Assembly: GCF_024171605.1 (NCBI RefSeq)
Contig: NZ_JALKAA010000004.1
Coordinates: 1-64,000 of the forward strand
Direction of reading: 5' to 3'
Length of the DNA stretch: 64,000 nucleotides
Origin: Pontibacter sp. HSC-36F09
GTDB taxonomy: Bacteria; Bacteroidota; Bacteroidia; Cytophagales; Hymenobacteraceae
The translations under genes and the position numbers were made by a program. Below are positions 1-7,608 of this stretch, piece after piece; within the stretch, counting starts at the first letter, position 1, and each line of letters opens with the position of its first letter. The notes beneath the pieces were generated by a model. That model was not told where the DNA came from. It saw nothing but the letters and a program-made list of their open reading frames with translations, and ran no database searches.

Positions 1-108
1 CGGCTATACCTTGCGGCTATACCTTGCGGCTATACCTTGCGGCTATACCTTGCGGCTATACCTTGCGGCTATACCTTGCGGCTATACCTTGCGGCTATAC
101 CTTGCGGC
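1..108. repeat. 13-bp tandem repeat, eight copies (AGGTATA array)
   Basis: Eight exact head-to-tail copies of CGGCTATACCTTG (1-104) are followed by a partial ninth, CGGC. The array runs off the left edge, so its true length is unknown. Read on the minus strand the unit is CAAGGTATAGCCG, which contains the AGGTATA word scattered through the rest of the window. The innermost copy supplies the last codons and the TAG stop of folA (AAG GTA TAG). There are no spacers, so this is not a CRISPR array. Confidence 0.97.
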
Positions 109-586
109 GCAGCTCTTTAAAGGTATAGGCATATTTGTTCTTCTCGTCCGGCTCGTGACCTTCAACGCTAACCAACAGCCATTCTTCTTCCTTCAGCTCC
201 GGGAAAAAAGTATCGCCATCAAAGTCATGATGCACTTTGGTCAGGTAGATCGTATCCACAAAAGATAAGGCTTGCTTGTAAATTTCAGCGCCGCCGACAA
301 TGCTCACTTGCTCGCTGTCCAGTTCTTTGCCTTTCGCAATTGCTTCTTCCACCGAGTTCACCACGATGCAGCCTTCTGCCTTATAATCCTCTTGCCGCGT
401 AACGATGATGGTTGTGCGGCCTGGGAGGGGCTTGCCGATAGATTCAAACGTCTTGCGGCCCATGATCATGGGATGGCCCATGGTTTTTTGCTTAAAGTGG
501 CGCAGGTCGGCAGGTAGATGCCAGATCAACTGGTTATCCTTTCCGATAACGTTGTTCTGGGCTATGGCGACGACGATGGCAATCAT
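95..586 (-). CDS. folA: Dihydrofolate reductase
   Basis: Reduces dihydrofolate to tetrahydrofolate with NADPH in the cytoplasm, feeding thymidylate, purine and formyl-methionine synthesis. The 163-residue length is normal for the family. Seen in the sequence: NNVIGKDNQLIWHLP near the N-terminus, the catalytic acidic residue at Asp27 (same number as in E. coli), GRKTFESIG for NADPH binding, and VGGAEIYKQAL near residue 100. The C-terminus ends ELRRKV, and the stop codon lies inside the first copy of the 13-bp tandem repeat, so the array abuts the gene without changing the protein. The next gene upstream on the same strand is fmt, which uses formyl-tetrahydrofolate; the 115-bp gap suggests loose co-transcription at most. 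Confidence 0.96.
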   Translation of the reverse strand: MIAIVVAIAQNNVIGKDNQLIWHLPADLRHFKQKTMGHPMIMGRKTFESIGKPLPGRTTIIVTRQEDYKAEGCIVVNSVEEAIAKGKELDSEQVSIVGGAEIYKQALSFVDTIYLTKVHHDFDGDTFFPELKEEEWLLVSVEGHEPDEKNKYAYTFKELRRKV

Positions 587-701
587 AGGTTAATGTGCTT
601 TTTAATGTGTTAATGTGTGCTTAGAGAATGTGCCTATTGGCAAGCATAAAGTTAGGTAGTCATGATACCTGTAACCTTTGCTATACCTAAACTTGCCTTC
701 C

Positions 702-1628
702 CTATACCTCAAATTTATACCCCCTTAACAAATCCTGCACGGGCATGCGCTTTTTGCCTTCCATTTGCAGGTCCAGAATCGAGAGAGCGCCGGCGGAAGT
801 CTGCACGTGCAGGTAGGTTTTGTTGTCGGTTTGAAGCTGGCCTGGCGCTACGGTATAAGCAGTGTTCTCGAGCACTTCCGTCTTGAAAATCTTAAACGTC
901 TTCCCATCGAAGCGGGCCCAGGCGGCCGGGTAGGGGGATAGGCCGCGTATAAAATCTCGTACCTGACGGGCAGGCTGATTCCAGTTGATTTCGCAGGTTT
1001 CCTTGAAAATCTTTGGCGCATGCTTCGTCTCAGCAGTAATTTGCTGCGGCTGAGGTTGCACTTCACCGCGCTCAATGGCCTGTACCGTGCGCACGGCCAA
1101 CTCAGCTCCTGTGTGCTTTAGCTTTTCGTATAGGCTGCCGAAATCATCCTCCTCAAGAATCGGTATTCTGTCCTGGAAAATCAGGTCACCGGTGTCGATT
1201 TCGTGCTTGAGAAAAAAGGAAGTAACGCCTGTTTCTTTCTCACCGTTGATGATGGCCCAGTTGATAGGCGCCGCACCGCGGTATTGCGGCAGCAAGGAAC
1301 CGTGTATGTTGAAAGAGCCCAGCTCGGGCATTGCCCAGACCACTTCCGGGAGCATCCGGAAGGCCACGATGATCTGCAGGTTCGCCTGGTAGCTGCGCAA
1401 CTCTTCCAGAAAAGCCTCTGACTTCAGGTTGGTCGGCTGCAGCACCGGTATACCTTGCGATACAGCGTACTCCTTCACAGGCGATTGCTGTATCTTCTGG
1501 CCGCGACCCGCCGGTTTGTCAGGTGCCGTGACCACAGCTACTACCTTATAATGATGTTCGACGAGTGCTTGCAGGGTAGGCACCGCAAAGTCGGGCGTGC
1601 CCATGAACACGATTCGTAAGTCCTGCAT
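702..1628 (-). CDS. fmt: Methionyl-tRNA formyltransferase
   Basis: Transfers a formyl group from 10-formyltetrahydrofolate to initiator Met-tRNA. The 308-residue protein opens with FMGTPDFAVP and carries the folate-binding and catalytic segment NIHGSLLPQYRGAAPINW near residue 110, then the C-terminal OB-like domain. The open frame extends 36 codons further upstream, but that extension lies inside the 3' end of the preceding gene and does not look like the family. The ATG at 1628, giving MQDLRIVFMGTP, matches the known N-terminus and sits 4 bp after the stop of the NamZ-like gene, so the two are probably co-transcribed. Confidence 0.95.
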   Translation of the reverse strand: MQDLRIVFMGTPDFAVPTLQALVEHHYKVVAVVTAPDKPAGRGQKIQQSPVKEYAVSQGIPVLQPTNLKSEAFLEELRSYQANLQIIVAFRMLPEVVWAMPELGSFNIHGSLLPQYRGAAPINWAIINGEKETGVTSFFLKHEIDTGDLIFQDRIPILEEDDFGSLYEKLKHTGAELAVRTVQAIERGEVQPQPQQITAETKHAPKIFKETCEINWNQPARQVRDFIRGLSPYPAAWARFDGKTFKIFKTEVLENTAYTVAPGQLQTDNKTYLHVQTSAGALSILDLQMEGKKRMPVQDLLRGYKFEV

Positions 1629-1632
1629 GTAT

Positions 1633-2862
1633 CTATTCAAAATCAGGGTATAGCAAATAGTTTTTGCGCAGCACTTTGTAGTCCGACAAGTTTGGCTCCC
1701 AACTGGCTCTGATCTCGGTTTCGGTCTTGCCGGCAATCACTTGCTTGCGCAGTTCCGAGGTGCCCGCCAGTTTCTCGAAGAAGTTGTTGAAGAATTTCTC
1801 CTTGTTCGTCGAGTTGTTGTACATCTCCAACAGGTACTTCAGCGTAAACGGCTGCGCAAAAGACGGGTCAGTCAGATCCATGCCGTAGCACTTCACGCCT
1901 TTGTGCGGCGGGTCAGTAGCGCCCGGGGTGCTGACAGGCGTAAAGGAGTAGTCCTTCTTCTGGTAGAAAGGCGAGCCAATCACCTGGAAAGGAGTAGGTG
2001 TGCCACGTCCTACGCTCACGTTTGTTCCTTCAAAGAAACAGATGGACGGGTATAGCGCAATGGACTGTGGGTTTGGCAGGTTCGGCGAAGGACGCACCGG
2101 CAACTCGTAGGCCATCGTGTGGTCGTAGTTCTCCATCTTGATTACGGTCAGGTCGCAGCTTCTCTCGCCCTCCAGCCATTTCTCGCCGTTGATCATCTCG
2201 GCCAGTTCGCCCACCGTAAGGCCGTGCACAATCGGAATCGGGTGCATGCCCACGAAGGACTTGTGCTCCATCTCCAGCACCGGACCGTCCACGTAGTGAC
2301 CGTTCGGGTTGGGGCGATCCAGCACGAGCATCTTTTTGCCGTTTTCAGCACAGGCTTCCATGGCGTAGTGCATGGTGCTGATGTAGGTATAGAAGCGCGT
2401 GCCTACGTCCTGAATGTCGAACACGAGTACGTCGAGGTTTTGCATTTGGGCTTTCGAAGGCTTCTTGTTGCTGCCGTAAAGCGAAATGATTGGTAGGCCC
2501 GTTTTAGTGTCTTTCGCGTCCTTGATGTGCGCACCAGCGTCGGCCTCGCCACGGAAACCATGCTCAGGGGCAAAGATGGTGGTCACTTCCACACCGCGAC
2601 TGATCAGCGTATCCACAAGGTGGGTTTTGCTAATTACAGAGGTCTGGTTCACGACCATACCCACACGCTTGCCTTCGAGAAGCTTCAGGTAGCGGTCGAG
2701 CTGCTCGGCTCCCAGGACCAGCGGTTTCTGAGCAGGGGCTTGGGTGGTTTCTTCGGTAACCGGGGCGTTTTGCTCGGCGGTAGTGGCAGGTGCCTGTTTC
2801 GGGGTGCAGCTGTTGAAGCTCAGCAACAGGGCGCTGCAAAGTATAGCAAATGGTTGTGTCAT
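1633..2862 (-). CDS. DUF1343 exo-beta-N-acetylmuramidase, NamZ-like lipoprotein
   Basis: A 409-residue DUF1343 protein. Characterised members (B. subtilis NamZ and Tannerella NamZ enzymes) release N-acetylmuramic acid from the non-reducing ends of peptidoglycan fragments, so a role in muropeptide recycling is likely by family. The N-terminus is a lipoprotein signal with lipobox-like LSFNSC, followed by a Thr/Ala/Pro/Gln-rich linker to about residue 48. Family features seen: VGMVVNQTSV, FAPEHGFRGEADAG, YGSNKKP, DIQDVGTRFYTY and LDRPNPNG. It lies 4 bp upstream of fmt on the same strand. The family assignment is firm; the substrate is inferred. Confidence 0.88.
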   Translation of the reverse strand: MTQPFAILCSALLLSFNSCTPKQAPATTAEQNAPVTEETTQAPAQKPLVLGAEQLDRYLKLLEGKRVGMVVNQTSVISKTHLVDTLISRGVEVTTIFAPEHGFRGEADAGAHIKDAKDTKTGLPIISLYGSNKKPSKAQMQNLDVLVFDIQDVGTRFYTYISTMHYAMEACAENGKKMLVLDRPNPNGHYVDGPVLEMEHKSFVGMHPIPIVHGLTVGELAEMINGEKWLEGERSCDLTVIKMENYDHTMAYELPVRPSPNLPNPQSIALYPSICFFEGTNVSVGRGTPTPFQVIGSPFYQKKDYSFTPVSTPGATDPPHKGVKCYGMDLTDPSFAQPFTLKYLLEMYNNSTNKEKFFNNFFEKLAGTSELRKQVIAGKTETEIRASWEPNLSDYKVLRKNYLLYPDFE

Positions 2863-2973
2863 CAGTGTTGGTTTTTCAAGGTCGGGTTTGGAGATTCGCT
2901 TACAAAAACGAAACTTTAACAGGTTCTAAGTCAAAATTCATACCTATCTTTAAGGCAGTTTAGACGCAAGCGA

Positions 2974-4188
2974 GTGAACGTATCCAAATTCATATCTGAT
3001 AAGATTTCCGAAGTACAGGCTGGTTCTTTCACCACGTCTGTGACAAAAATAGCAATTATAAGCATAGCTGCAGGCATTGCCATTATGATTGTGTCGTTTG
3101 CAATTCTGGAGGGCTTCCGTGATGAGATAAGAAATAAGATTTTCAGCTTCGGGTCGCACTTGCAAATCAGTAAGTACGACACCAACAATTCCTTCGAAGG
3201 CGCTCCCATCAGCACGGCCACAGGTATAAATAGCACCGAGGAAATAGCAGGTATACAGCACATTCAGGGCTTCGCCCGCAAAACTGCTATCATCAAGACT
3301 GAGGACGAGGTACTGGGCGTGGTGATGAAGGGCGTGGGCGAAGACTACGACCTGAGCGCCATGCAGGCCAACTTAGACGAGGGCGGCTTGGTGACATTTT
3401 CGGACACGGCCTCTTCCAAAGATGTCATGCTCAGTCGTAAAATAGCGAACAAACTCAGGCTAAAGGTAGGGGACGAGGCGATCTTTTACTTCATCCAGAA
3501 TCCGCCGCGGGCCCGAAAACTGAAGGTGGTGGGTGTGTTCAACACCGGTTTGGAAGAGTTTGACGAGGTATTTGTCATCGGTGACCTGCAACTGATCCGC
3601 GAGCTAAACAACTGGCCCGATACCCTGGTGGGCGGCGTGGAAATTTTGCTCAAGGACTTCAACCAGATAGATCAGGTGGCCGACCAGGTGTTCGACCAGA
3701 TGAACTACGACCTGCAGCTCGAGAAAATAACCGACCGGCATGCCCAACTCTTCGACTGGCTGCAACTTTTGCGCAAGAACGTGATCATCTTTCTGGTGCT
3801 GATCATCTTTGTGGCGACCTTCAACATGGTGTCCACGGTGTTCATCATGATCATCGAGCGCATCAGCATGATTGGCGTTCTCAAAGCCATCGGTGCCACC
3901 GACGCCCAGATACGGAAGATCTTTTACTTCCGCGGTCTCAACCTGACGCTCAAAGGGATGCTGTGGGGCAACGTCATCGGCCTGGGCTTCTGTGCCATCC
4001 AGTACTTTTTCCAGGTTATCCCCCTCGACCCCGAAAACTACTACATGGACACCGTTCCTATCAGCTGGAATTTTCCTATCATCATCGCCCTCAACGTGAT
4101 CACGCTTGTGATGACCATGCTCGCCATTCTTATACCTGCCGCCATGGTGGCCCGCATTAAGCCTGTTCGGGCGATTAAGTTTGATTAG
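2974..4188 (+). CDS. FtsX/LolE-family ABC transporter permease
   Basis: A 404-residue inner-membrane permease of the MacB/FtsX/LolC-E superfamily. Layout: one N-terminal membrane helix (about 24-46, SVTKIAIISIAAGIAIMIVS region), a large periplasmic MacB-like domain, then three C-terminal helices from about residue 268 to the end, closing with ARIKPVRAIKFD as in lipoprotein-releasing (LolE-type) permeases. The start is GTG at 2974; no better ATG precedes it. No ATP-binding partner is adjacent, so the ATPase must be elsewhere. It is divergent from the NamZ-like gene across 111 bp. A lipoprotein-export role is plausible but not shown. Confidence 0.85.
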   Translation: MNVSKFISDKISEVQAGSFTTSVTKIAIISIAAGIAIMIVSFAILEGFRDEIRNKIFSFGSHLQISKYDTNNSFEGAPISTATGINSTEEIAGIQHIQGFARKTAIIKTEDEVLGVVMKGVGEDYDLSAMQANLDEGGLVTFSDTASSKDVMLSRKIANKLRLKVGDEAIFYFIQNPPRARKLKVVGVFNTGLEEFDEVFVIGDLQLIRELNNWPDTLVGGVEILLKDFNQIDQVADQVFDQMNYDLQLEKITDRHAQLFDWLQLLRKNVIIFLVLIIFVATFNMVSTVFIMIIERISMIGVLKAIGATDAQIRKIFYFRGLNLTLKGMLWGNVIGLGFCAIQYFFQVIPLDPENYYMDTVPISWNFPIIIALNVITLVMTMLAILIPAAMVARIKPVRAIKFD

Positions 4189-4246
4189 GGGGTGATTAGA
4201 CCTTATTTAAGTAACTTAGTTCATTTTCATCTAATTATGATTTTAC

Positions 4247-5001
4247 ATGAAAAGTTTAATTGAGCTTAGTTTTTTAAGGTAGGTGAATGGTATTATAATG
4301 ATGGGATTAATCATTCTATTTCAGAATGTCTGAGTGAGAAAGATTTACTATACGCTTTTATTGTTGATGAACAGGTAATGTATATTGGAAAGACTGCAAG
4401 CACTTTAAGAAGTCGTATGAATGGCTATAAAAATGCCGCGGTTTCGCAACGAACTAATATTCGAGTTAAGAATGAAATTATAAATAAATTAAAAGCAGAT
4501 AGAGTTGTGCAAATATTTGTCTTATTGGATAAGGCAAACCTTATGTTTAAAAATTATAAGGTTAGTCTTTCTGCAGGATTAGAAGATAACTTAATTGCAG
4601 CTATTCGCCCTCAATGGAATTATAGGGGTAACAACAGGATAAAAGTACAAGAATTGCCGCAAGAAGATGACAATGTGATTTTAGAAACTACTCCACCAAT
4701 CATAGGTATACTGAAAACAGTTAAAATCAAATTAGGGTCAGAATACTTGAAGAATGGTTTTTTTAATTTTTCGAAAAAGGACCTAAATTTTTTACCAGAA
4801 GAACCTATGCCCGTAAATATATATTTAGGACATGATAGTCAATATTGTTTTCAAGGTCGATTCTTATTTGCGAACCAAAATGGACAACCAAGAGTGCATG
4901 GGAATAAGAATTTAAAAAACTGGTTTCTAGATAAAAATTATAGAAAGGGTGACATTATTACAATCGACATAATTACACATGATACATATCGGTTGAATTG
5001 A
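4247..5001 (+). CDS. GIY-YIG nuclease, N-terminus in another frame across a T6-A slippery site
   Basis: The body, in frame from 4276 and with an internal ATG at 4378, has a GIY-YIG nuclease domain: LLYAFIVDEQVMYIGKT, the helix arginine in LRSRM, and the catalytic glutamate in LEDNLIAAIRPQWN. A second domain from about position 4735 has an SEYLKNGFFNF segment and GRFLFANQNGQPRVHGN, possibly a B3-like DNA-binding barrel (inference). Starting at 4378 would lose the GIY strand. The upstream ATG at 4247 reads MKSLIELSFLR then TAG at 4280, yet the -1 frame from 4276 continues KVGEWYYNDG directly into the nuclease. The junction 4270-4276 is TTTTTTA in zero-frame phase T TTT TTA. A one-base loss in the T run or programmed -1 frameshifting both fit. 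The gene is clearly more AT-rich than its neighbours, which suggests transfer. Confidence 0.75.
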
Positions 5002-5054
5002 TTGTTGGAGTAACTACTGGTTTTAGATTATTTTTGACATTAACTGTGAAATAA

Positions 5055-5084
5055 AAACGGCAGCCCATACCTGAGCTGCCGTTT
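5055..5084. terminator. Bidirectional hairpin between convergent genes
   Basis: A perfect 10-bp stem AAACGGCAGC / GCTGCCGTTT encloses a 10-nt loop, with A-rich sequence on the left and T-rich on the right, so it can end transcription of both the GIY-YIG gene (+) and mscS (-). Confidence 0.85.
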
Positions 5085-5098
5085 CCTTTTCCACTAAC

Positions 5099-5956
5099 CT
5101 ATACCTGCTGTACCGCATTCGGTGCTTGCCCATTACTTGCACCACCTACCATCTCTCTTCTTGGCACCGGCATCTGTATACCTTGCTCTTCAAAAGCTGA
5201 CTTGGCGTGTTCGTTCATGTCCCAGAAGAAAGCCCAGTAATTCTCTTTTTCGACCCAAACTCTCACGCTCAAGGTGAGGGAGTGCTCGGCAAAATTGGTT
5301 ACCACAATGGCTGGCGCTGGGTCAGGCAATACACGGTTGTCGGCTTGTATCAGATTCTGCAAAAGCTGACGCACCTTACCTATGTCGTTGTTTACCGATA
5401 CGGCAAAATTAAATTCCACGCGGCGGGTTTTCTCGATGGTATAGTTCACCACCACACTGTTGGCCAGCGGACCGTTAGGTATAAAAATCGTCTTGTTATC
5501 AGGCGTTTTCAACACCGTGTTGAAGATATTGATCATGTCTACAGTGCCGCCCTGCCCCTGCGCTTCGATGTAGTCGCCCACGCGGAAAGGCTTGATGGTC
5601 AGAATGAGCACCCCGCCCGCAAAGTTGGCAAGACTACCCTGCAAGGCCAGACCAATGGCAAGACCGGCCGAGCCGAGTATGGCAATGAACGAGGTCATCT
5701 CGACGCCCAGTTGCGCAATCACCAGAATAATCAGCAGCACGCGTAGGGCAACGGCCATGACACTTTTCAGGAACGGGCGCAGCGATACATCCACATCCTT
5801 CTTCACCATTAAATTATACACCAGGCGGTTGAGCCAGTTGATAACCCAAAGGCCAACTAACAGAGTGATAACAGCCACTACCAAACGCATACCATACACC
5901 ATCACAAAATTGGTGATAGTGGCACTGTAAGTTTCAAAATTAAAAAGGTTAGACAT
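5099..5956 (-). CDS. Small-conductance mechanosensitive channel, MscS family
   Basis: A 285-residue MscS-type channel that would open under membrane tension and relieve hypo-osmotic shock. Three N-terminal membrane segments are visible (about 17-40, 62-83 and 88-120). The third is the pore-lining helix, with the typical Gly/Ala pattern GSAGLAIGLALQGSLANFA followed by GG. Then comes the cytoplasmic beta domain with IKPFRVGDYIEA and TIFIPNGPLANSVVVNYT. Length and layout match the short E. coli MscS form. The C-terminus has a Gln/Asn/Pro-rich tail. The gene is monocistronic, between a shared terminator and an M23 peptidase gene on the same strand. Confidence 0.93.
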   Translation of the reverse strand: MSNLFNFETYSATITNFVMVYGMRLVVAVITLLVGLWVINWLNRLVYNLMVKKDVDVSLRPFLKSVMAVALRVLLIILVIAQLGVEMTSFIAILGSAGLAIGLALQGSLANFAGGVLILTIKPFRVGDYIEAQGQGGTVDMINIFNTVLKTPDNKTIFIPNGPLANSVVVNYTIEKTRRVEFNFAVSVNNDIGKVRQLLQNLIQADNRVLPDPAPAIVVTNFAEHSLTLSVRVWVEKENYWAFFWDMNEHAKSAFEEQGIQMPVPRREMVGGASNGQAPNAVQQV

Positions 5957-6047
5957 ATAGGTCTGGTTTGTGTTAAAAGCAAAACTCTGGCACCTATGAG
6001 CGGGTACCAGAGTTCAAATTTGGTCAATTTCTACAGTAAAGGCAAAA

Positions 6048-6749
6048 CTAAGCCAAGTGGCGGCATTTCAGAATCAGGTTTGGATTCGGGCAAAGGCCTT
6101 CATATACAGCTTGTTCCGACAGTCGCGCCACACCCGGATAATCTCCATTTCTCCCATCCATCGAGCACATCACCTGAAAGTGCAGGTGCGGCGGCCAGTC
6201 GCCGTTCACCGGGAACGGACCCACTTCGGCAATCTTGTCGCCTTTCCGGATTTCCTTGCCAACCGACAGTCCTTCCAAACAAGCACTGCTCAGGTGACCA
6301 TACAAGGTATAGAACGTCACTCCTTCGAGTTCATGTTCCAGGATGATGGTAGGACCATAGTCGCCGAAGTTGGCGTTGTCGGCAAAGCTGTGCACTTTGC
6401 CGTCGAGCGGGGCTAACACGGCTGTGCCCGCAGGCAGCCAAACATCTATACCTAAGTGCAGGTCGCGGCTCTCTTCGGCCACGTCGAAGTGCTGGCTGCG
6501 ACGGTAGATGAACCGGTTTTCCATATAGCCGCCCACACCGATGCTGGCGTTCTGTTCCTGCAATAGCTGGTTCACGGCCTCATTAAAGGCTTCGGTGTTG
6601 CGCAGGTCGGTTTGCTGCAGCAGCTGGTTGGCTGCCGTAAAATCAAGACGGCACACATACTCGCCGTTCAGGTCCGCATCGAGTACGGGCCCAAAAGCAA
6701 CAGTGTGCCGTCTTAGAATATCGCTAAGTTTCTTTTCGGTATTCAGCAT
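6048..6749 (-). CDS. M23 family metallopeptidase
   Basis: A 233-residue LytM/M23 peptidase. The zinc-binding set is visible: HLGIDVW near residue 102 (HxxxD) and HLHFQVM near residue 186 (HxH), with YTLYGHLS between them giving the catalytic histidine. No clear signal peptide is present: the protein starts MLNTEKKLSDILRRH, so it may be cytoplasmic or a degenerate LytM-type factor. Many Bacteroidota carry such a peptidoglycan-DD-metalloendopeptidase-like protein without a leader. It is 46 bp downstream of the HNH/AP2 gene on the same strand. Confidence 0.88.
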   Translation of the reverse strand: MLNTEKKLSDILRRHTVAFGPVLDADLNGEYVCRLDFTAANQLLQQTDLRNTEAFNEAVNQLLQEQNASIGVGGYMENRFIYRRSQHFDVAEESRDLHLGIDVWLPAGTAVLAPLDGKVHSFADNANFGDYGPTIILEHELEGVTFYTLYGHLSSACLEGLSVGKEIRKGDKIAEVGPFPVNGDWPPHLHFQVMCSMDGRNGDYPGVARLSEQAVYEGLCPNPNLILKCRHLA

Positions 6750-6796
6750 GTAGAAGTAAGGCGGGGAATGTTCCGCCAGGCAAGTATGTTGAAGAA

Positions 6797-7351
6797 TTAT
6801 GCTACTTCTTCAACATACTTGGAGAGTGTCTTCAGGCTTTTGGTCTTGCCAAAAAGCTCTTCGGATTTTTTGCTGTAAGCCTGCGCAGCTTCCTGCAGCG
6901 TGTCGAAGGTGCCGAGGTTGATGCGTTGCTTGTTATGGTGAATGATAGCGCGGTATTTCTGAGCCTCCTTGTGCACGCCGCGTACGCCCAGTTTGTTCTC
7001 CGTTTTGGCTGTGTTGCGTACAATCTTGCAGAGGGGAGCCCACTCCAGGTTTTCGAGGCGACAGTCGAGCTTGTTGCCGTTTTTGAAGTGCACATAAAGC
7101 TTGATGTTGCTTTCCGGCTTTTCAATCAGCTGTTCGCCAATCATTTTGTGCAGGTAAATGGTTTCGTTGCGGTACTTGCCGTTTTTCAGCGGCCAGTTCT
7201 TCTGGAAGAAGGCGTAACCGTTAGAGTGAATGCGCAGGTGCTTCAAAAAATCAATTTGCTGCAGGTATGCATTGTTTTGAATATACTCGTAAGTGCGGTC
7301 GTCCACCATTACGGTTTTTTCACAGTTTTTGAGAGTTAGTTTGTAGAGCAT
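6797..7351 (-). CDS. HNH-like/AP2-domain DNA-binding protein
   Basis: A 184-residue protein with two recognisable parts. Residues about 65-110 resemble an HNH_3-type endonuclease core: YLHKMIGEQL, then VHFKNGNKLDCRLENLEW, where the usual N of the NxR pair is Cys, so nuclease activity is doubtful. Residues about 121-168 are an AP2/ERF DNA-binding domain (GVRGVHKEAQKYRAII, LGTFDTLQEAAQAY), the fold known from plant transcription factors and from homing endonucleases. Such HNH-AP2 proteins are normally intron- or phage-associated; this one stands alone. No insertion-site duplication was seen. A DNA-binding role is likely; its target is unknown. Confidence 0.75.
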   Translation of the reverse strand: MLYKLTLKNCEKTVMVDDRTYEYIQNNAYLQQIDFLKHLRIHSNGYAFFQKNWPLKNGKYRNETIYLHKMIGEQLIEKPESNIKLYVHFKNGNKLDCRLENLEWAPLCKIVRNTAKTENKLGVRGVHKEAQKYRAIIHHNKQRINLGTFDTLQEAAQAYSKKSEELFGKTKSLKTLSKYVEEVA

Positions 7352-7608
7352 TGGTGTTTTCAGTAATTGTATGGTAAAGAACGGAATGCGGTGGCTGGTT
7401 AGTACCCGACTACAGTACTTGTATGTACTATGTTACAAATGTGCAGTTTTTTTTCATCCTGCGTTCTTTCTGTTAATGATTTGGTTATAATACGTGATTC
7501 AGGAAATCGGTTTTAAAAATTACCTGAAATTTTCACTGAACAGGCCAGATTGTCGTAACTTTCAGTCTGAAACCATGTTTCCCTTTAATAGACTAGTATA
7601 AAAACGAT

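Noticed and set aside
1-108. CRISPR-like direct repeats
   Set aside because: The 13-bp units are contiguous and have no spacers, and no cas gene is present.
1629-1736. N-terminal extension of fmt
   Set aside because: It overlaps the 3' end of the NamZ-like gene and does not match the family.
4378-5001. Start of the GIY-YIG gene at the internal ATG
   Set aside because: This would remove the first strand of the nuclease fold, which is encoded just upstream in the same frame.
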